Below, one piece after another: positions 23,822 through 35,532 of a stretch of 64,000 nt of DNA. The notes under the pieces were generated by a model. The model saw nothing but the letters and a program-made list of their open reading frames with translations. It searched no databases and was not told where the DNA came from. The stretch comes from Rotaria sp. Silwood1 (taxonomy: Eukaryota; Rotifera; Eurotatoria; Philodinida; Philodinidae). The position numbers and the translations under genes were made by a program. Numbering within the stretch: position 1 is the first letter of the stretch; every line of letters starts with the position of its first letter. The DNA is taken from the NCBI GenBank assembly GCA_905250075.1, contig CAJNOP010000336.1, positions 26,786-90,785 on the forward strand, in the 5' to 3' direction.

Positions 23822-26800
23822 ATGTATATTATAGAGCCAGAACAACAAGAATCGAACGACGACTTTTCAAACAATCCGGTCGACATGGAAGCCATTATTG
23901 CTAAAAACGAAGATCCAACGAAGCTGAATTTATCAGGCCAAGGAGTTACGAATGATAACATAATGAGTGTGGCCAACGCATTACGAAACAACACGGTAAG
24001 ATTACATGCTTCTGTTATTGAAAATTATGGGATGGAAAATTATAAAAATCCATTTGACCTGCTACTTCCTATTCGTTAGTCGAGACATCTTTTCATGCGT
24101 TTGGTTACTGCACCTAATTTTGCTCTGCGATGTTCACATAGTTTAGCTTTAATGTCTCAGAAAGTTTCTAACTCAGTATTTTCCTTCTTTCTAAAAATAT
24201 AGATAATAATAAGCGCCAAAAGACTCAGTTTATTGCAGTTTTCATACAATACTCCAGCGTTCTGGCATGAATGCTATATCATTATGTGTGTGCAACCTCG
24301 TACGCTTGAGCGAAAGCAGACTTCAGTTCTCGCGAATATGATATTTGATCTAATATCTGATATCAATCTAAACTTTCATTTTCTCCATTTTTTTTCTAAA
24401 ATAAATTTTTTATTGATAATTGCTGAGCATGAGTCCACATTTATCGTGAACATAACATTTTCTTTGTTCATAATCAGCGACAGTGCGTTTTTTTTTCTGA
24501 ACTCTCAATCAGATGAAGAGTGCTTGATGCTCATTAGACTTCTCAAAAAACAACAAACGAACCACAAACACTTTCGGTTTTACAAAATTTTGATGTCGCT
24601 TGATGACAGAACAGTGAAAACTATTTCTCCGTTAATGCTATGAAGACTAGTTCATTCGATAACGTTTTACCACTCCATTCATTGAGTGCTCAAGAATGGC
24701 AACTCCTTAATACTTTAATCAATAGATAAATCAGCATAGACTTCTGTATATGCAAGTGAAGTTACTTTCTATCTCGATCAATAAATGTTTCATTCTTGAT
24801 TGCAATATTCGACATTTTCAAAACAGAGAATTGATTAGTAATTCAAAGAGAATCGTGCAAAAACCAAAAAAGAAATTAATATATCAAAGACAGCATAATT
24901 GGCTTGTGCATGTGGAAAAAGCTCAATGCTCGCTCAATTTTTCTTGATTCCATTTCATTTCTTGAAATCTCCTTTTATGAAAACTTCGGCAATCCTCTAT
25001 GAGAACGAAGTGTTCAGGAACGAACATCCTGGTATCCCTACTTGAGATGCTATATGCGAGCATATTTTCAGTCCTCTCATGAAACTCAATGATTTATGTA
25101 AGTGTTGTGACTTTTTGATCCAAAATAGAATCATAAATTTCTATGAGAGGTGGTTGGCATCCACATTGGTTTAAAAAACAGATTCTGTTAGGTTCTTTTC
25201 TGATAAAAACTCATGAAACAAAAAAATGACTTCATGGTCTCAAAAAGTGGAATCCATTATCGGTTCCTATTTCCGATAACTCAAATCTTCCCTTTGAATT
25301 CCTGTTAGTAAGAACAGAAATGAAAGACAATATATAAAATATGCCAGAAAAACCAGTGTAGGATGCGTTCTCGTTCCTTAAGAACAATGTTTGGAAACGA
25401 GAAGTCTCATATCCTTGATTGACACCTTTCATCAATCCTATTTTCTTTATCTTCTCATACAAATACAGTATACCTATTTATATTTCTTATTCCTATTTTT
25501 TCTTTTCCACACAGACTTTTACAACACTTGACCTTGTAGCCAATTCGATCGGCGGTGAAGGGATGAAACTTCTGGCTGATGCTTTAGAAAATAATACGGT
25601 AAACTTCCTTCTCTCTTCAACTTGCTCATTTTCATCATCATTTTTGCACACAGACACTCACCATACTTGACCTCAGCAACACTAGTTTCGGAGACGAAGC
25701 AGCCCGACATTTGGGTAATCTTTTACGAAATAACATGGTGAATTATTTTTCTTTTCACTTATCCTATATTTGTATACACTTTTTACACAGACACTTACTA
25801 CACTCCGACTTTTCAACAATGGAATTGGAATTGAAGGAGCGAAACATCTCGCCGATGGTTTACGAGAAAACAATGTGAATTTCGTTTTCACTTGATCTTT
25901 TTCATATTAATCTTCGTTGTTTTTTAAAGGCACTCACTTCACTTGACCTTGGATTGAATAAAATCGGAGATGAAGGGACACAACATTTGGCAGATGCTTT
26001 ACGCAATAACATGGTGAACATCTTTCTCTTTGTATTTTTGTCATTCTCATCCTCACGTTTTCATACAGGGTCTCGCAGAACTCTACATTCAAGCCAATGA
26101 AATAGGGGATAAAGGAGTTCAACATCTGGCTGCTGCTTTACGATATAACATGGTAAACATTTTACTTTCTTCGTTTTCTTGATTTCTATCCTCACTTCTA
26201 CACATAGAGACTCACTAAACTTGGCATTTTTTGCAATCAATTCGGAGAGAAAGGGGCCCAACATTTAGCTGATGCTTTACGCAACAATAAGGTGAACTTC
26301 TTTCTCTGTTCAATTCTCTCATCTCATCTTGACATTTCCACGCAGACGCTCACAACAATTGAACTTCGTGACAATAAAATTGGAAACCAAGGTGCCCAAC
26401 ATTTGGCTAATGCTTTGCAATACAACACAGTGAGCTTTCATCTCTATCCGTCTCTTTCATTTCTCTTTGTACTCCATCGGAAAGGCATTAGCTGTACTTC
26501 AGCTTGATTCCAATGAAATTGGAGACGAAGGAGTTCAATATCTGGCTGATGCTTTACAAAATAACATGGTAAATCTCTCATTCTCTCTATGCATCACTAT
26601 CGTGTTCATCTATACTTATGCCATCAGACATTGACCACACTTAGTCTCGGACACAATAAACTAGGAGACAAAGGGATCCAACTGCTCATTGCTGCTTTAG
26701 AAAATAATACGGTGAATTTCTGTCTCTCTAGGTCTCTTTTATTTTCATTGATACTTCTTCCTACAGACACTCACCACACTAAGCCTGACAAGTACTGCAT

Positions 26801-27431
26801 TGACAGCCAACATGATTCGAAAATTGGCTGATGCTGTACAAAATAACACAGTAATCTTCTTTTTCTCTTACTCCATCTAATTTCTCGCGATACGTCTTCA
26901 AAAAGACACTCGCCACCCTTGAGCTGGGCTCGAATGCAATTGGAAACACAGGAGTTCAATACTTGGCCGATGCTTTGCAGAGAAACACAGTAATTTTCTT
27001 TTGTCCTTCGTTTCTCTTATTACTTTATGCATATTTTCAAACAGACACTCGCTAAACTCGACATCATGAGTAATGATATTGACGAGGAAGGAGCCCAATA
27101 TCTAGCTAATGCTTTACGCAAGAATACGGTGAATTTCTTTCTCTTTTCATTACTCTCAATTTCACCGTCAATTTGCCACACAGGGACTCAAAGAACTCGA
27201 GCTTCAATGCAATCGAATTGGAGACGAAGGAGCCCGGTATCTAGCTGATGCTCTGCAAAATAACCGGGTAAACCGTTTGTCTATTCATCTGTCACATATT
27301 GATTTTCACTTTTCACATAGACACTCACTAGACTCGCCCTCGTAATGAATGACATCGGAGAAGAAGCTCAACAAAGTACCCTAGAAACTCTTAAAAAGAA
27401 TATTGGATTGAAGGTTGAATTTTCATGGTAG
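23822..27431 (+). CDS. Leucine-rich-repeat protein (RNase-inhibitor/NOD-like LRR type), one repeat per exon
   Basis: Fifteen exons: 23822-23995, 25515-25598, 25654-25737, 25791-25874, 25930-26013, 26069-26152, 26208-26291, 26346-26429, 26485-26568, 26628-26711, 26767-26850, 26906-26989, 27045-27128, 27184-27267, 27321-27431. Exons 2-14 are each exactly 84 nt and encode one 28-residue repeat, type TLTTLDLxxNxIGDEGAQHL then ADALRNNT. All junctions are phase 0. Summed length is 458 residues. Exon 1 carries an acidic N-terminus and a first half-repeat (LNLSGQGVTNDNIMSVANAL); the last exon ends EFSW-stop. Exon 11 has lost the N-x-I-G-x-x-G core. The 28-residue form is that of RNase-inhibitor-like LRRs, usually protein-binding horseshoes. 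No NACHT, CARD or kinase domain is seen. The start is uncertain because exon 1 may begin at an acceptor (about 23835) and continue from an unseen exon. Intron 1 is 1.5 kb. Confidence 0.85.
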
Positions 27432-28504
27432 TGGTTAACAAGATTAACATTGATTGACAGTGAAAAAATTAGTTTAGAAATTGCTTTTTAAAGTACTTTT
27501 CAAAATATATTATTCATAACATAGTACGATTGTCAGTGAACTATTCTGTACGGCAAACTGATACAGAGAACAACTCTAGCATTGATCAAGTGAAATTTTG
27601 ATGAATGATACGAAAAAAGAAAAATAATTTCGAACATTGACGAGCAACAGTATTTCACAGGAAACTAAAAGATTCTTCGTTCTATTGAGAACACATGCAC
27701 TGTTACAAACTAGCGATAGACTATGACAAATCAGTTAAATATCAATCAGCGTATAGTCTGTAACAAACATTATTCTCATGGGTACATAGAAATACATGAC
27801 TATTAGAAACCATCTTAACGTTGATAGCAACATCTCCGTTCGATATATGAGCAGTGCAAATAAATGACTCGCAGGATAGATACACTCAGTCATATGTATA
27901 TTTTTCATGGTCCGCAAAACATTTTTACGAATATTCTATATAATATAAAAATGTTTTAAAACGAGTATTTCTTTTTTTATATAATATTTCAATAAAGGTT
28001 TTATTGGTTAACAAAAGTCCTATCAATCATAAAATGTGAGATCTTTTATACTTGAGGAACATTCTGAGATGTGTTTCTTTAACATTTAAATAACTGATTT
28101 AACTAGTTTTTTTTTATTTACTGGAAACAGTCATACGTTTTAGCTATGCCAAAACAAAGTCGTGATTGTCGAAGTAATCCTTCCGCTAAAGCTCTACCAA
28201 GGTCATAGAAAAATTCGAAATGATCCAAAAAGATCTCAGAAGCTAATGTTATAACTACGTTAGAGAAACGTTTGTACTTCACCTTGTGTAATTGTTGAGA
28301 GAAACATGATATAGATTTATTGTTCTATTAACTATAACCTGCTTGCCTCCCTTGAAAAGAATATCAAAAGGTGTGAAAGTATAGGTGTAAATGAGAACAT
28401 GAATCTTCTATCCGCTGACCCACACCTAATGTCTATATTGGTTTATCTTTTGATTGTAATTGTTCCCTAGACTGAAAGGCTAGGGTCTAGAAACGGAAAT
28501 TCAC
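27432..28504. other. Non-coding AT-rich stretch 3' of the LRR gene
   Basis: No exon, RNA gene or repeat was recognised. Confidence 0.4.
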
Positions 28505-28770
28505 CTGTGTCTGTCTGTCTGTAACACTTGGTACAAATGACCATTTTTGTGGTACAAAGTACCATAGTCGTGGTACAGGCGACCATTTATTTGACACAAT
28601 TGGCCATTTTCATTATACAGATGACCATTTGGATGGCTCAATTCAGTATTTTCACGGCACAATCAACCATTTCTATGGCACAGCTGACCATTATTATGGC
28701 TCAAATGATCATGTCTGTGTCACAATTGGCCATGTCCGTATTAGAAATGGCCATTACTTTGACATAAATC
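28505..28770 (+). repeat. Degenerate 21-bp minisatellite, about 12 copies
   Basis: Units follow the pattern ATGGCACAATTGACCATTTCT with spacing of 21 bp. Because 21 is a multiple of three, one frame stays open throughout and reads as a seven-residue repeat (M-A-Q-L-T-I-F type). The lack of a domain, flanking exons or codon constraint suggests a satellite rather than a gene. Confidence 0.7.
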
Positions 28771-29220
28771 ACCATGTTAGTCGTTATAATTAACTAAAGT
28801 ATAAACTTTTTCATATACATTAGCATCTTTCAATATTTTTTGTGAACTATTTGAATATATGTATAGTATGTAATGTAGAAAATGTTACAAATATTAATAA
28901 TTTCTCCTAAACTCATCATTATACAGAATTCATTTTTATTTAAAAATATAAGGACAACTTTGCCATCATTCCGTCAGTCTATGGCCAAGTGAATCGACAT
29001 TCAATGTCGATGAACGTTACTTGTTATTTCAATACGTCAATATCTTTAGTAAATTGTTTTCTATCATTTTCTAATGTTTGTAAAAATAATTGCTTATCTT
29101 TAAATTGTCGAAGATTATTTATTTGAGGTTAGAGATGCAAGTCGATGCCTTGATCGTCAATTATGATTCAATTTATCCTAAATTTTGTTCTCTGTCGGTG
29201 GCGGCAGCTGAATTTTGTCG
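28771..29220. other. Non-coding AT-rich stretch
   Basis: Nothing recognised. It ends at the first of a group of telomere-like tracts. Confidence 0.4.
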
Positions 29221-29929
29221 ACGGTGTGGGTGTGGGTGTGGGTGGGTGTGGGGTGTGGAGTCTATGGGCTTTTTTATTTCAAACTGAATTCTAAAATCAA
29301 AAAAACCGCACCAATTTCTTCCGAATCAAACTTTTCTCGTTTGATACTACGTAGTCTCACTAAAAACCCTTAGTCCCCCCTAGTTCTGTAAAGTCCCCCC
29401 CACAAAAAGCTTAGTCCCCGCTTAGTCCCTTGTGCAGGGGACTAAAGCCTATAGTACAGAAAGCCACAAGCACACCCTCACCCCCACTCGCGCACCCACA
29501 CCCGCACCATTGGTGTGGGTGTGTGTGTGGGTCCCAGACCAACACCCACACCCTCAGTCACTCCCCCCCCCCTCACTCCTAGACTCACGTTTCAGTTTGA
29601 AATCAAGTATTAGTTTTATTTGATAAATTCAGACTGAAATTAAATAGCCCATTGTATGGGGGTGTGGGTGTAGGTGTGTGGGTGTGGGTGTGGCTGAGTG
29701 TGCGTGTGGATGTGGGTTGTGGGTGAGAGTGTCGATGTGGGTGGATGTAGGTGTGGGTGAGTGTCGATGTGGGNNNNNNNNNNTCGATGTGGGTGGATGT
29801 AGGTGTGGGTGAGTGTCGATGTGGGTGGATATGGGTGTGAATGTAGATGAAGATACGGAACATACCCACACCCAACCTACCCACACCCCATCCACGCCCA
29901 CACCCATCCACACCCACACCCACACCCCA
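29221..29929. repeat. Cluster of three telomere-like tracts, with a 10-N gap inside
   Basis: G-rich tract at 29221-29262 (GTGTGGG repeats). A mixed tract at about 29461-29560 runs CACCCACACCCGCACC, then GGTGTGGGTGTGTG, then ACACCCACACCC. A third runs 29656-29929, G-rich up to about 29850 and C-rich after it. A gap of 10 N (29774-29783) lies in the third, where the same unit (TCGATGTGGGTGGATG then TAGGTGTGGGTGAG) recurs on both sides, so the assembly may have collapsed a tandem repeat. The non-telomeric sequence between tracts is itself partly inverted: ATGGGCTTTTTTATTTCAAA at 29265 against AAATTAAATAGCCCAT at 29637. Open frames here are artefacts. Confidence 0.7.
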
Positions 29930-32689
29930 TCGTTCAAAAGACTATAATCAAAAATAATTTACTTTTTAAAGCTGAAAAATCTAATTATAATCGTGCCATT
30001 ATAATTGATTTTCATTCTGATTCTAATGCTTTGTCACGGCCTTTTCTTACATGAGTTGGTTGAGTACTGAAAATTATGCGTGAACCTTTATACATGTACT
30101 TTTTTACTTGATAGTACATTTACATTAAATTTCTTTCATAATAGGAAAAGGAATACTTAACAATATTTTGTAACTTTATCGGCAAGAAAAAGAACGTTTG
30201 AATGATATTCTGTCTGTAAAAGATTCAGCCAAATAATTCGGTGAATGCGGAGGTATTATATAATCTCTATCCTAGTACTGTATATAGGCCACTCTACATT
30301 AGGACCATCATAACAAAAAAAACGGCAGAAAACGCCGGTTTTGGTGATTTAATCGCTATATAATCTCACGATTCTCAGGCTAATAAATCGTGATAAAATC
30401 GCCGATATTGACAACATGGGTTATATTTACACCTTACACCTATACTTCAATAGTCATATCCTTGCGCCCATGTCACTGTTGCTTTATTCTTAGACCTGTA
30501 CTCTATTAAGTAAATTTTCTATCAGCTGTTGTTTTTTTTTCTAATAATAGGGTAAATTTCTTTGAATGAATGAAACTTAACATCTCTGTAAAACAAATGT
30601 AAATGTATCACTTATCGTTATGAGTACCATCTATCAATCAATTCTGAAAATTGTGAAAGAACAACTGACATATCGATCCAAAACAATTTTTTAATCAATA
30701 ACTAGAAAAACATCTATATTTTCAAATGAAATTATATGTCAAAAAGATTCCGCATTTCTTTCTTTGAGTTGCATTTAAGTTCTTTTGTGGTCTAACATTA
30801 TAAATTCATCCATAATATATAAGGGGCATAAAAGAAATAGAAACAGATGCATGCTTTTACTGTACATGGGTTTGATTACAGAAGGCACAGGAGGTAAACA
30901 ATTATATGAAGAGACAAAGAAAGAAGACAATAAAAATGAAAAGTCATGGTTACTATCTGTATTCAGCACTCTTAAAATTTATCTCTACAATGCGTCTATT
31001 TAAACGGTGTAATTTTGAGTCTGATATTTCAAAATAATTTGCCCGAACGGTATCACATTTTGTATCATAGAACAGCATTTTTAATTATATTAAAAACGTG
31101 AGTATTTTAACTTCTCTGTAAAAAAAACTCACTTTTCAATAAGAAAGTTTATATAAATGAATGTATTGTAGCTGGCTTGTAACAAATCCGTGACTTTTTA
31201 GTAGAATAGCAGTGAAAAATCCCGTTAGAATTGTGTTTACGAAATACAAAAGGCGCGTCTATCATGAACGTTTTTGATCAATATTGTTAGGTACTGTTTT
31301 AAATTGAGGAAACGCGTGCGTGATAAAAAAATGATGCGGTGAAATGGGTTACAAATAAATATCGATGCATTTGAACGTATCGAATTAAAACTGAGAAGTT
31401 TGGGCAGAAAATGTCCTATTTTATTCTCAAACTTGGCATAGAAACTCTGTATTTGAAAAACATGGCTTCATGAATGAAGATATAAATATGCCATTTCATT
31501 TAAAGATCCTCTTCTAGTCGAGAGCATTCAACCAAGAATATATATTATAAACTTCTACCTATTCATTGACAAAAATATTTTTTGATTCTCAAACGATTAG
31601 TTTACTTCAGTTTTAATTAGGGAAATGTGTTTTACCAATTAGAGTGTAGAAAAATATTTATAGAATATATGAAAAACAAACGAAGAATTTTAGGTCAATT
31701 TCAGATAATCTAAAGAAAAACGAGGATTTTTTGTTTAAACGTGACTGATTTCGTAGCAACAAAATCCGACCGTTTTTTTTAGTTTATTATCAAAATTCAC
31801 TGAAGAAACTATGAAAACGCTTTTAAAGCTCGAATGGAATCAATAGACGCGTTTAAACACTATTATAACTGTTTGTTGTCTTCCTGGATGATTACATTTG
31901 CTTTATCAATTTTCAATTAAAAAAAAAGCCTCATATTTGTTTATCACTGCATCGAGACTCTCTATGAAAAGAATAATTTTGGTACTTCGCATTGATAGTC
32001 GATTCAATTAGTTAAATATCAATCACAGTTGTTCACCGTCTATAGTAGACAATATTAACAAATATGTTTCTTGAAATTGTTTCTATGAAGAAAAACAAAA
32101 CTTGTTTTGCATTTTGAAATAAATGATGTCATAACTGAGAAATAACATCAATATCAATAATGCTTTCTATGAGATAGAGAATTTTATTGTGTTCAAATGA
32201 CGACGCTTTATAAAACAAAACGACAGTACTAGTGAGATGAGAATAGATGTTGACATTTCATAATTCTTCATTGAGTAAATTTTCAAAACTACGGAAAATT
32301 AGAAAGAAATTTGTTTTGCCTGATTTATTTATTTTCATTTTTGCATCTCAAGTTAAATTCTAAGAAATTAATTCGTCGTAATTCAACGTAAAGAATCTAA
32401 CCAAAATCTTTTTAATGATTAGAATTAAAATATAGGATACAATGGATGTTTTTTATTGTTGAATGTTCATATTGAATTATTTGAAAAGATGTTTTTATCA
32501 AAGAAAACGTTTTGTTGAGAAATTTTAACATGAATGTATAAAAATAAAATTGTTTTTCGTGAAATTTTTAAGAGAACTGGATTCTTACAGTATGAATTAG
32601 TAAGTTCTTATTAACAGACAGTTCAAATCACTTTTTCGAAACAATAAGCTTAGAAAATAAAATTTAATAGAAATAGTACGTAGACATAT
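29930..32689. other. Long non-coding AT-rich stretch
   Basis: No gene was recognised. About 30320-30400 contains ACGGCAGAAAACGCCGGTTTT and ATTCTCAGGCTAATAAA. The latter also occurs near 19060, suggesting a small dispersed repeat. A 72-codon open frame at 30785-31003 has no other support. Confidence 0.35.
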
Positions 32690-33432
32690 CCATGGGAAGA
32701 CAATCAGAAAAAACACGACATATTTTAAAAATTCTCCTTTCTATTCCAATGTGTAGAGCTGTTTTCAATCATCATTTTCGTAGAAAAAGGTTTTGGGTTT
32801 CATTGAAAAATGATGCACTTATAGTCAAAAAACTAGTACTGTAAAACATCTTAAAATACATTTTTTTTTGATAAAGCACCAAAAGACGTCGATTCGCTTA
32901 CCTTAATATGGCAATATTCTCAAGAAATGTACGATGATGTGTTTTGTAGAGGAATGTTTGCTCTACAAAACTTCATAGTCAATTTTTTATTAAGAGTCTG
33001 ACAAGATAATTAAATCTTAATAAATCATTGTGAATGATACTCATGACAGAAGTTACTAGTTATTTTTATGATGAATGTTACGCACAGGATTTGATCGAAG
33101 TTCAATCATCTTCTTAGACTCGCTTAATGAAAAATTGACTATGAAGTTTTGTAGAGCAAACATTCCTCTACAAAACACATCATCGTATATTTCTTGAGAA
33201 TATTGCCATATCGAGGTATATGAATCAACGTCTTCTGGTGCTTTATTTAAAAAAAATTGTATTTCAAGATATTTTACAGTAATTAGTTTTTTGACTATAA
33301 GTGCATCATTTTTCAATGAAATTCAAGACATTTTTATACTAAAATGATGAGCGAAAACAGCTCTACATATTGGGATAGAAAGGAAAATTTTTAAAATATC
33401 TTGTGCCTTATTCTGGTTGACTTCCCATGGAA
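32690..33432. repeat. Inverted duplication of a gene fragment, arms about 320-330 bp
   Basis: The left arm about 32690-33012 and right arm about 33100-33432 are reverse complements with small changes. Examples are TGTTTTGTAGAGGAATGTTT with AAACATTCCTCTACAAAACA, GAAAAATGATGCACTTATAG with CTATAAGTGCATCATTTTTC, and CCATGGGAAG with CTTCCCATGG. The right arm keeps an open minus-strand frame (33316-33056, 86 codons) containing DVDSYTSIWQYSQEIYDDVF. The left arm has the same sequence on the plus strand with stops and indels. The arms are tail to tail around a spacer of about 90 bp. The parent gene is not recognised. Confidence 0.7.
33056..33316 (-). pseudogene. Open gene fragment in the right arm of the inverted duplication
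   Basis: Eighty-six codons starting MKNDALIVKKLITVKYLEIQ and ending NPVRNIHHKNN before the stop. Contains FCRGMFALQNFIVNFSLSES. The homologous left-arm copy is disrupted. No domain is recognised and no upstream exon is seen, so it is best treated as a fragment of an unidentified gene captured in an inverted repeat. Confidence 0.4.
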
Positions 33433-34069
33433 GGGCCCATGCAGAAATGCCGTACATATCTCTATCATTGGATTAAGAAATTTATTTTACTATGAAGAAT
33501 TTTAAGAATTGAGACTGATCTCTTTTAGGGTTAGTACAGTGATGTCTTCCATGGATATTCACCCAATCTCCATCAAGTATCAGCAAAGTAGATATTCAAA
33601 AACACGGAGAGGATAGCAGATCTGGTATGAGCACCATGGAAATACAGATGCATCTAATTACTCATAAATGATCTATAGCTTGTGTATTGTTTATACGTGA
33701 ACGACTCAGATCTCATGATACATATCCTATTCTAGTACCTAATTGACTTTGCGAAAAGATTCAGAAAGCAGATCTTATCAGATTCGTTATTTTTAGACAA
33801 ACTTGGATGCTACTAGTGGCGCTGAAACCCACTGTCAATGAGTGAAAACAGAAGTCGCATCGACATCGGTTCTCTGACGAGTACCCGTATATGAATTTCA
33901 TCATTTTCTTTATATGCGCAATGCTGAGGTAGTCAGCGTTTCATTTTAAATATATTTTACAAGTCAAGTAGTTAGTAAAACAACGATCTTAGTGTTAACC
34001 ATTCAAGCTAAGGTGTGCATGCCACTCATAAAGAAATCTTTTTAATAGCTACCATCAAGAATATACTGT
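33433..34069. other. Non-coding stretch between two inverted repeats
   Basis: No exon, RNA gene or strong repeat was recognised. Confidence 0.35.
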
Positions 34070-34800
34070 GCTGGACAAAAATATACGAGCAGACAATTTT
34101 TTTCCTGCGTTATTATTTTATAACCTTGAGCTTTTCTAATTGTTAGTAGTTTATCGTCTAGAGATAGTTGTGCTACATCTGAAACTGAAGTGAAATTTGC
34201 TGATTTAGAATGTGTGAGCTGAGAAAATGCATTTTAATATAAATTTGTATCTGTTAGATTTCTCAAGAAATACTCCAATCTTACTTAGATTTTTGGTCCT
34301 ATAATTAAAAATAGACACGATATTACTTTTTCTACAATTTCAAGAGATAGAACACACTTTTTGCCAATACATAAGCTACTCTCGGAGCCTAAGAATCATT
34401 CCATTAGAAAGAAAACACCAATTCAATAAACGATAAGATTGCTGATATCGAAAATAGCTTCAAATTGTCTATTGCTAGAATTTAAATTTTAAAGTTAGCG
34501 TTCCTTTTCTGATGGAATGATTCTTAGGTTTCGAGAATTGCTCATTTTGTGACAAAAAGTATCTCCTATCTCGCGAAAATATCCAAAACAAAACAAGCGC
34601 AAGTCTATTTTGATTTTTACGACTAAAACTCTAAAGTAGACTAGAACACCTTTTGGGTTTTTCAAAAGATACTAATATTTGTACAATCGCGATTTCTGAA
34701 GCCTACCATGCATAATGAGCAAATCTCACTTCAGATTGGAATTACGCCGCACAACAGAATGCGTATTTCTATGCACATAGATTACTATCAATAAGAAAAA
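34070..34800. mobile_element. Foldback element or degenerate Tc1/mariner-like MITE
   Basis: The left and right halves pair around about 34460. CCTAAGAATCATTCCAT (34390) pairs with ATGGAATGATTCTTAGG (34513), and pairing continues outward through CTTTTTGCCAATACATAAGC against CTCATTTTGTGACAAAAAG, and GAAGTGAAATTTGCTGATT against AATGAGCAAATCTCACTTC. The left flank CTGTGCTGGACAAAAATATACG resembles a Tc1/mariner terminus, but I could not find its inverted partner at the right, so the boundaries and class are uncertain. No coding is present. Confidence 0.5.
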
Positions 34801-35532
34801 AATCATGACTTACAAGAAAGGATTGTCTGGTCTTATATTTTTCGCAGAAATGTAGGTCTTTCGACTCAAACTCACTCATGCCAACCTCAATAAAAAAACG
34901 TGAACTAAGTGTGCGAAAACGAGTTTTGAGTTATACATCATATCCTATTAATTCATATATCCGGAGCAATATTCTGTAGTTGTTGTCATTCATTGTATAA
35001 TTATATGGAGAATAGATAGAACAAGTCTAGTTTTTTTATGCCTGGTATCAATCTCACAAATCACATCGGATCGGTCAGTATACTGACTTGACTGACCGGC
35101 TTAAAATCGACGCATTCTAGCTATGATGTGATGTTGATAGTGTGAAAAAATAAATCATAGAATTGTTTATACGGAAAATCTTGACCTTTCGTTTTGTAAA
35201 GTTTCTTCTCTGGAGATTTCATAGCACATTCAATGTACGATCTTAATCAGGATCAATCGGAAGGTTACATGGACCTCGATGAGTAACGAAGGGGAGTAGA
35301 AAAATTTTAAATGTTATATATCTGCAGAGCAGTCTGTTCAATCTATAATGAATCGAAATAGGAATAGAACACACCCATTGAATCCGATCTTAGATCAGCA
35401 AAATATTTTCTGGATTTTAGAATTGATATCATCTTCATTGTACAAAAAAGCAAAACTTAGAAATAGAGCGAAGAGCCCAACTACATTCTTAATAAATAAT
35501 AAAATTAAGTTGCTTGAATAATTTTGTTAATT
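34801..35532. other. Non-coding stretch upstream of the deaminase
   Basis: Contains a small perfect palindrome, GTCAGTATACTGAC (about 35073-35087), followed by TTGACTGACCGG, which can extend the hairpin. The promoter of the deaminase gene presumably lies in the last few hundred bases. Confidence 0.35.

Noticed and set aside
24233-24643. 136-codon plus-strand frame
   Set aside because: It lies inside the first LRR intron, has AT-driven composition (many Phe, Ile, Leu), no domain and no splice signals.
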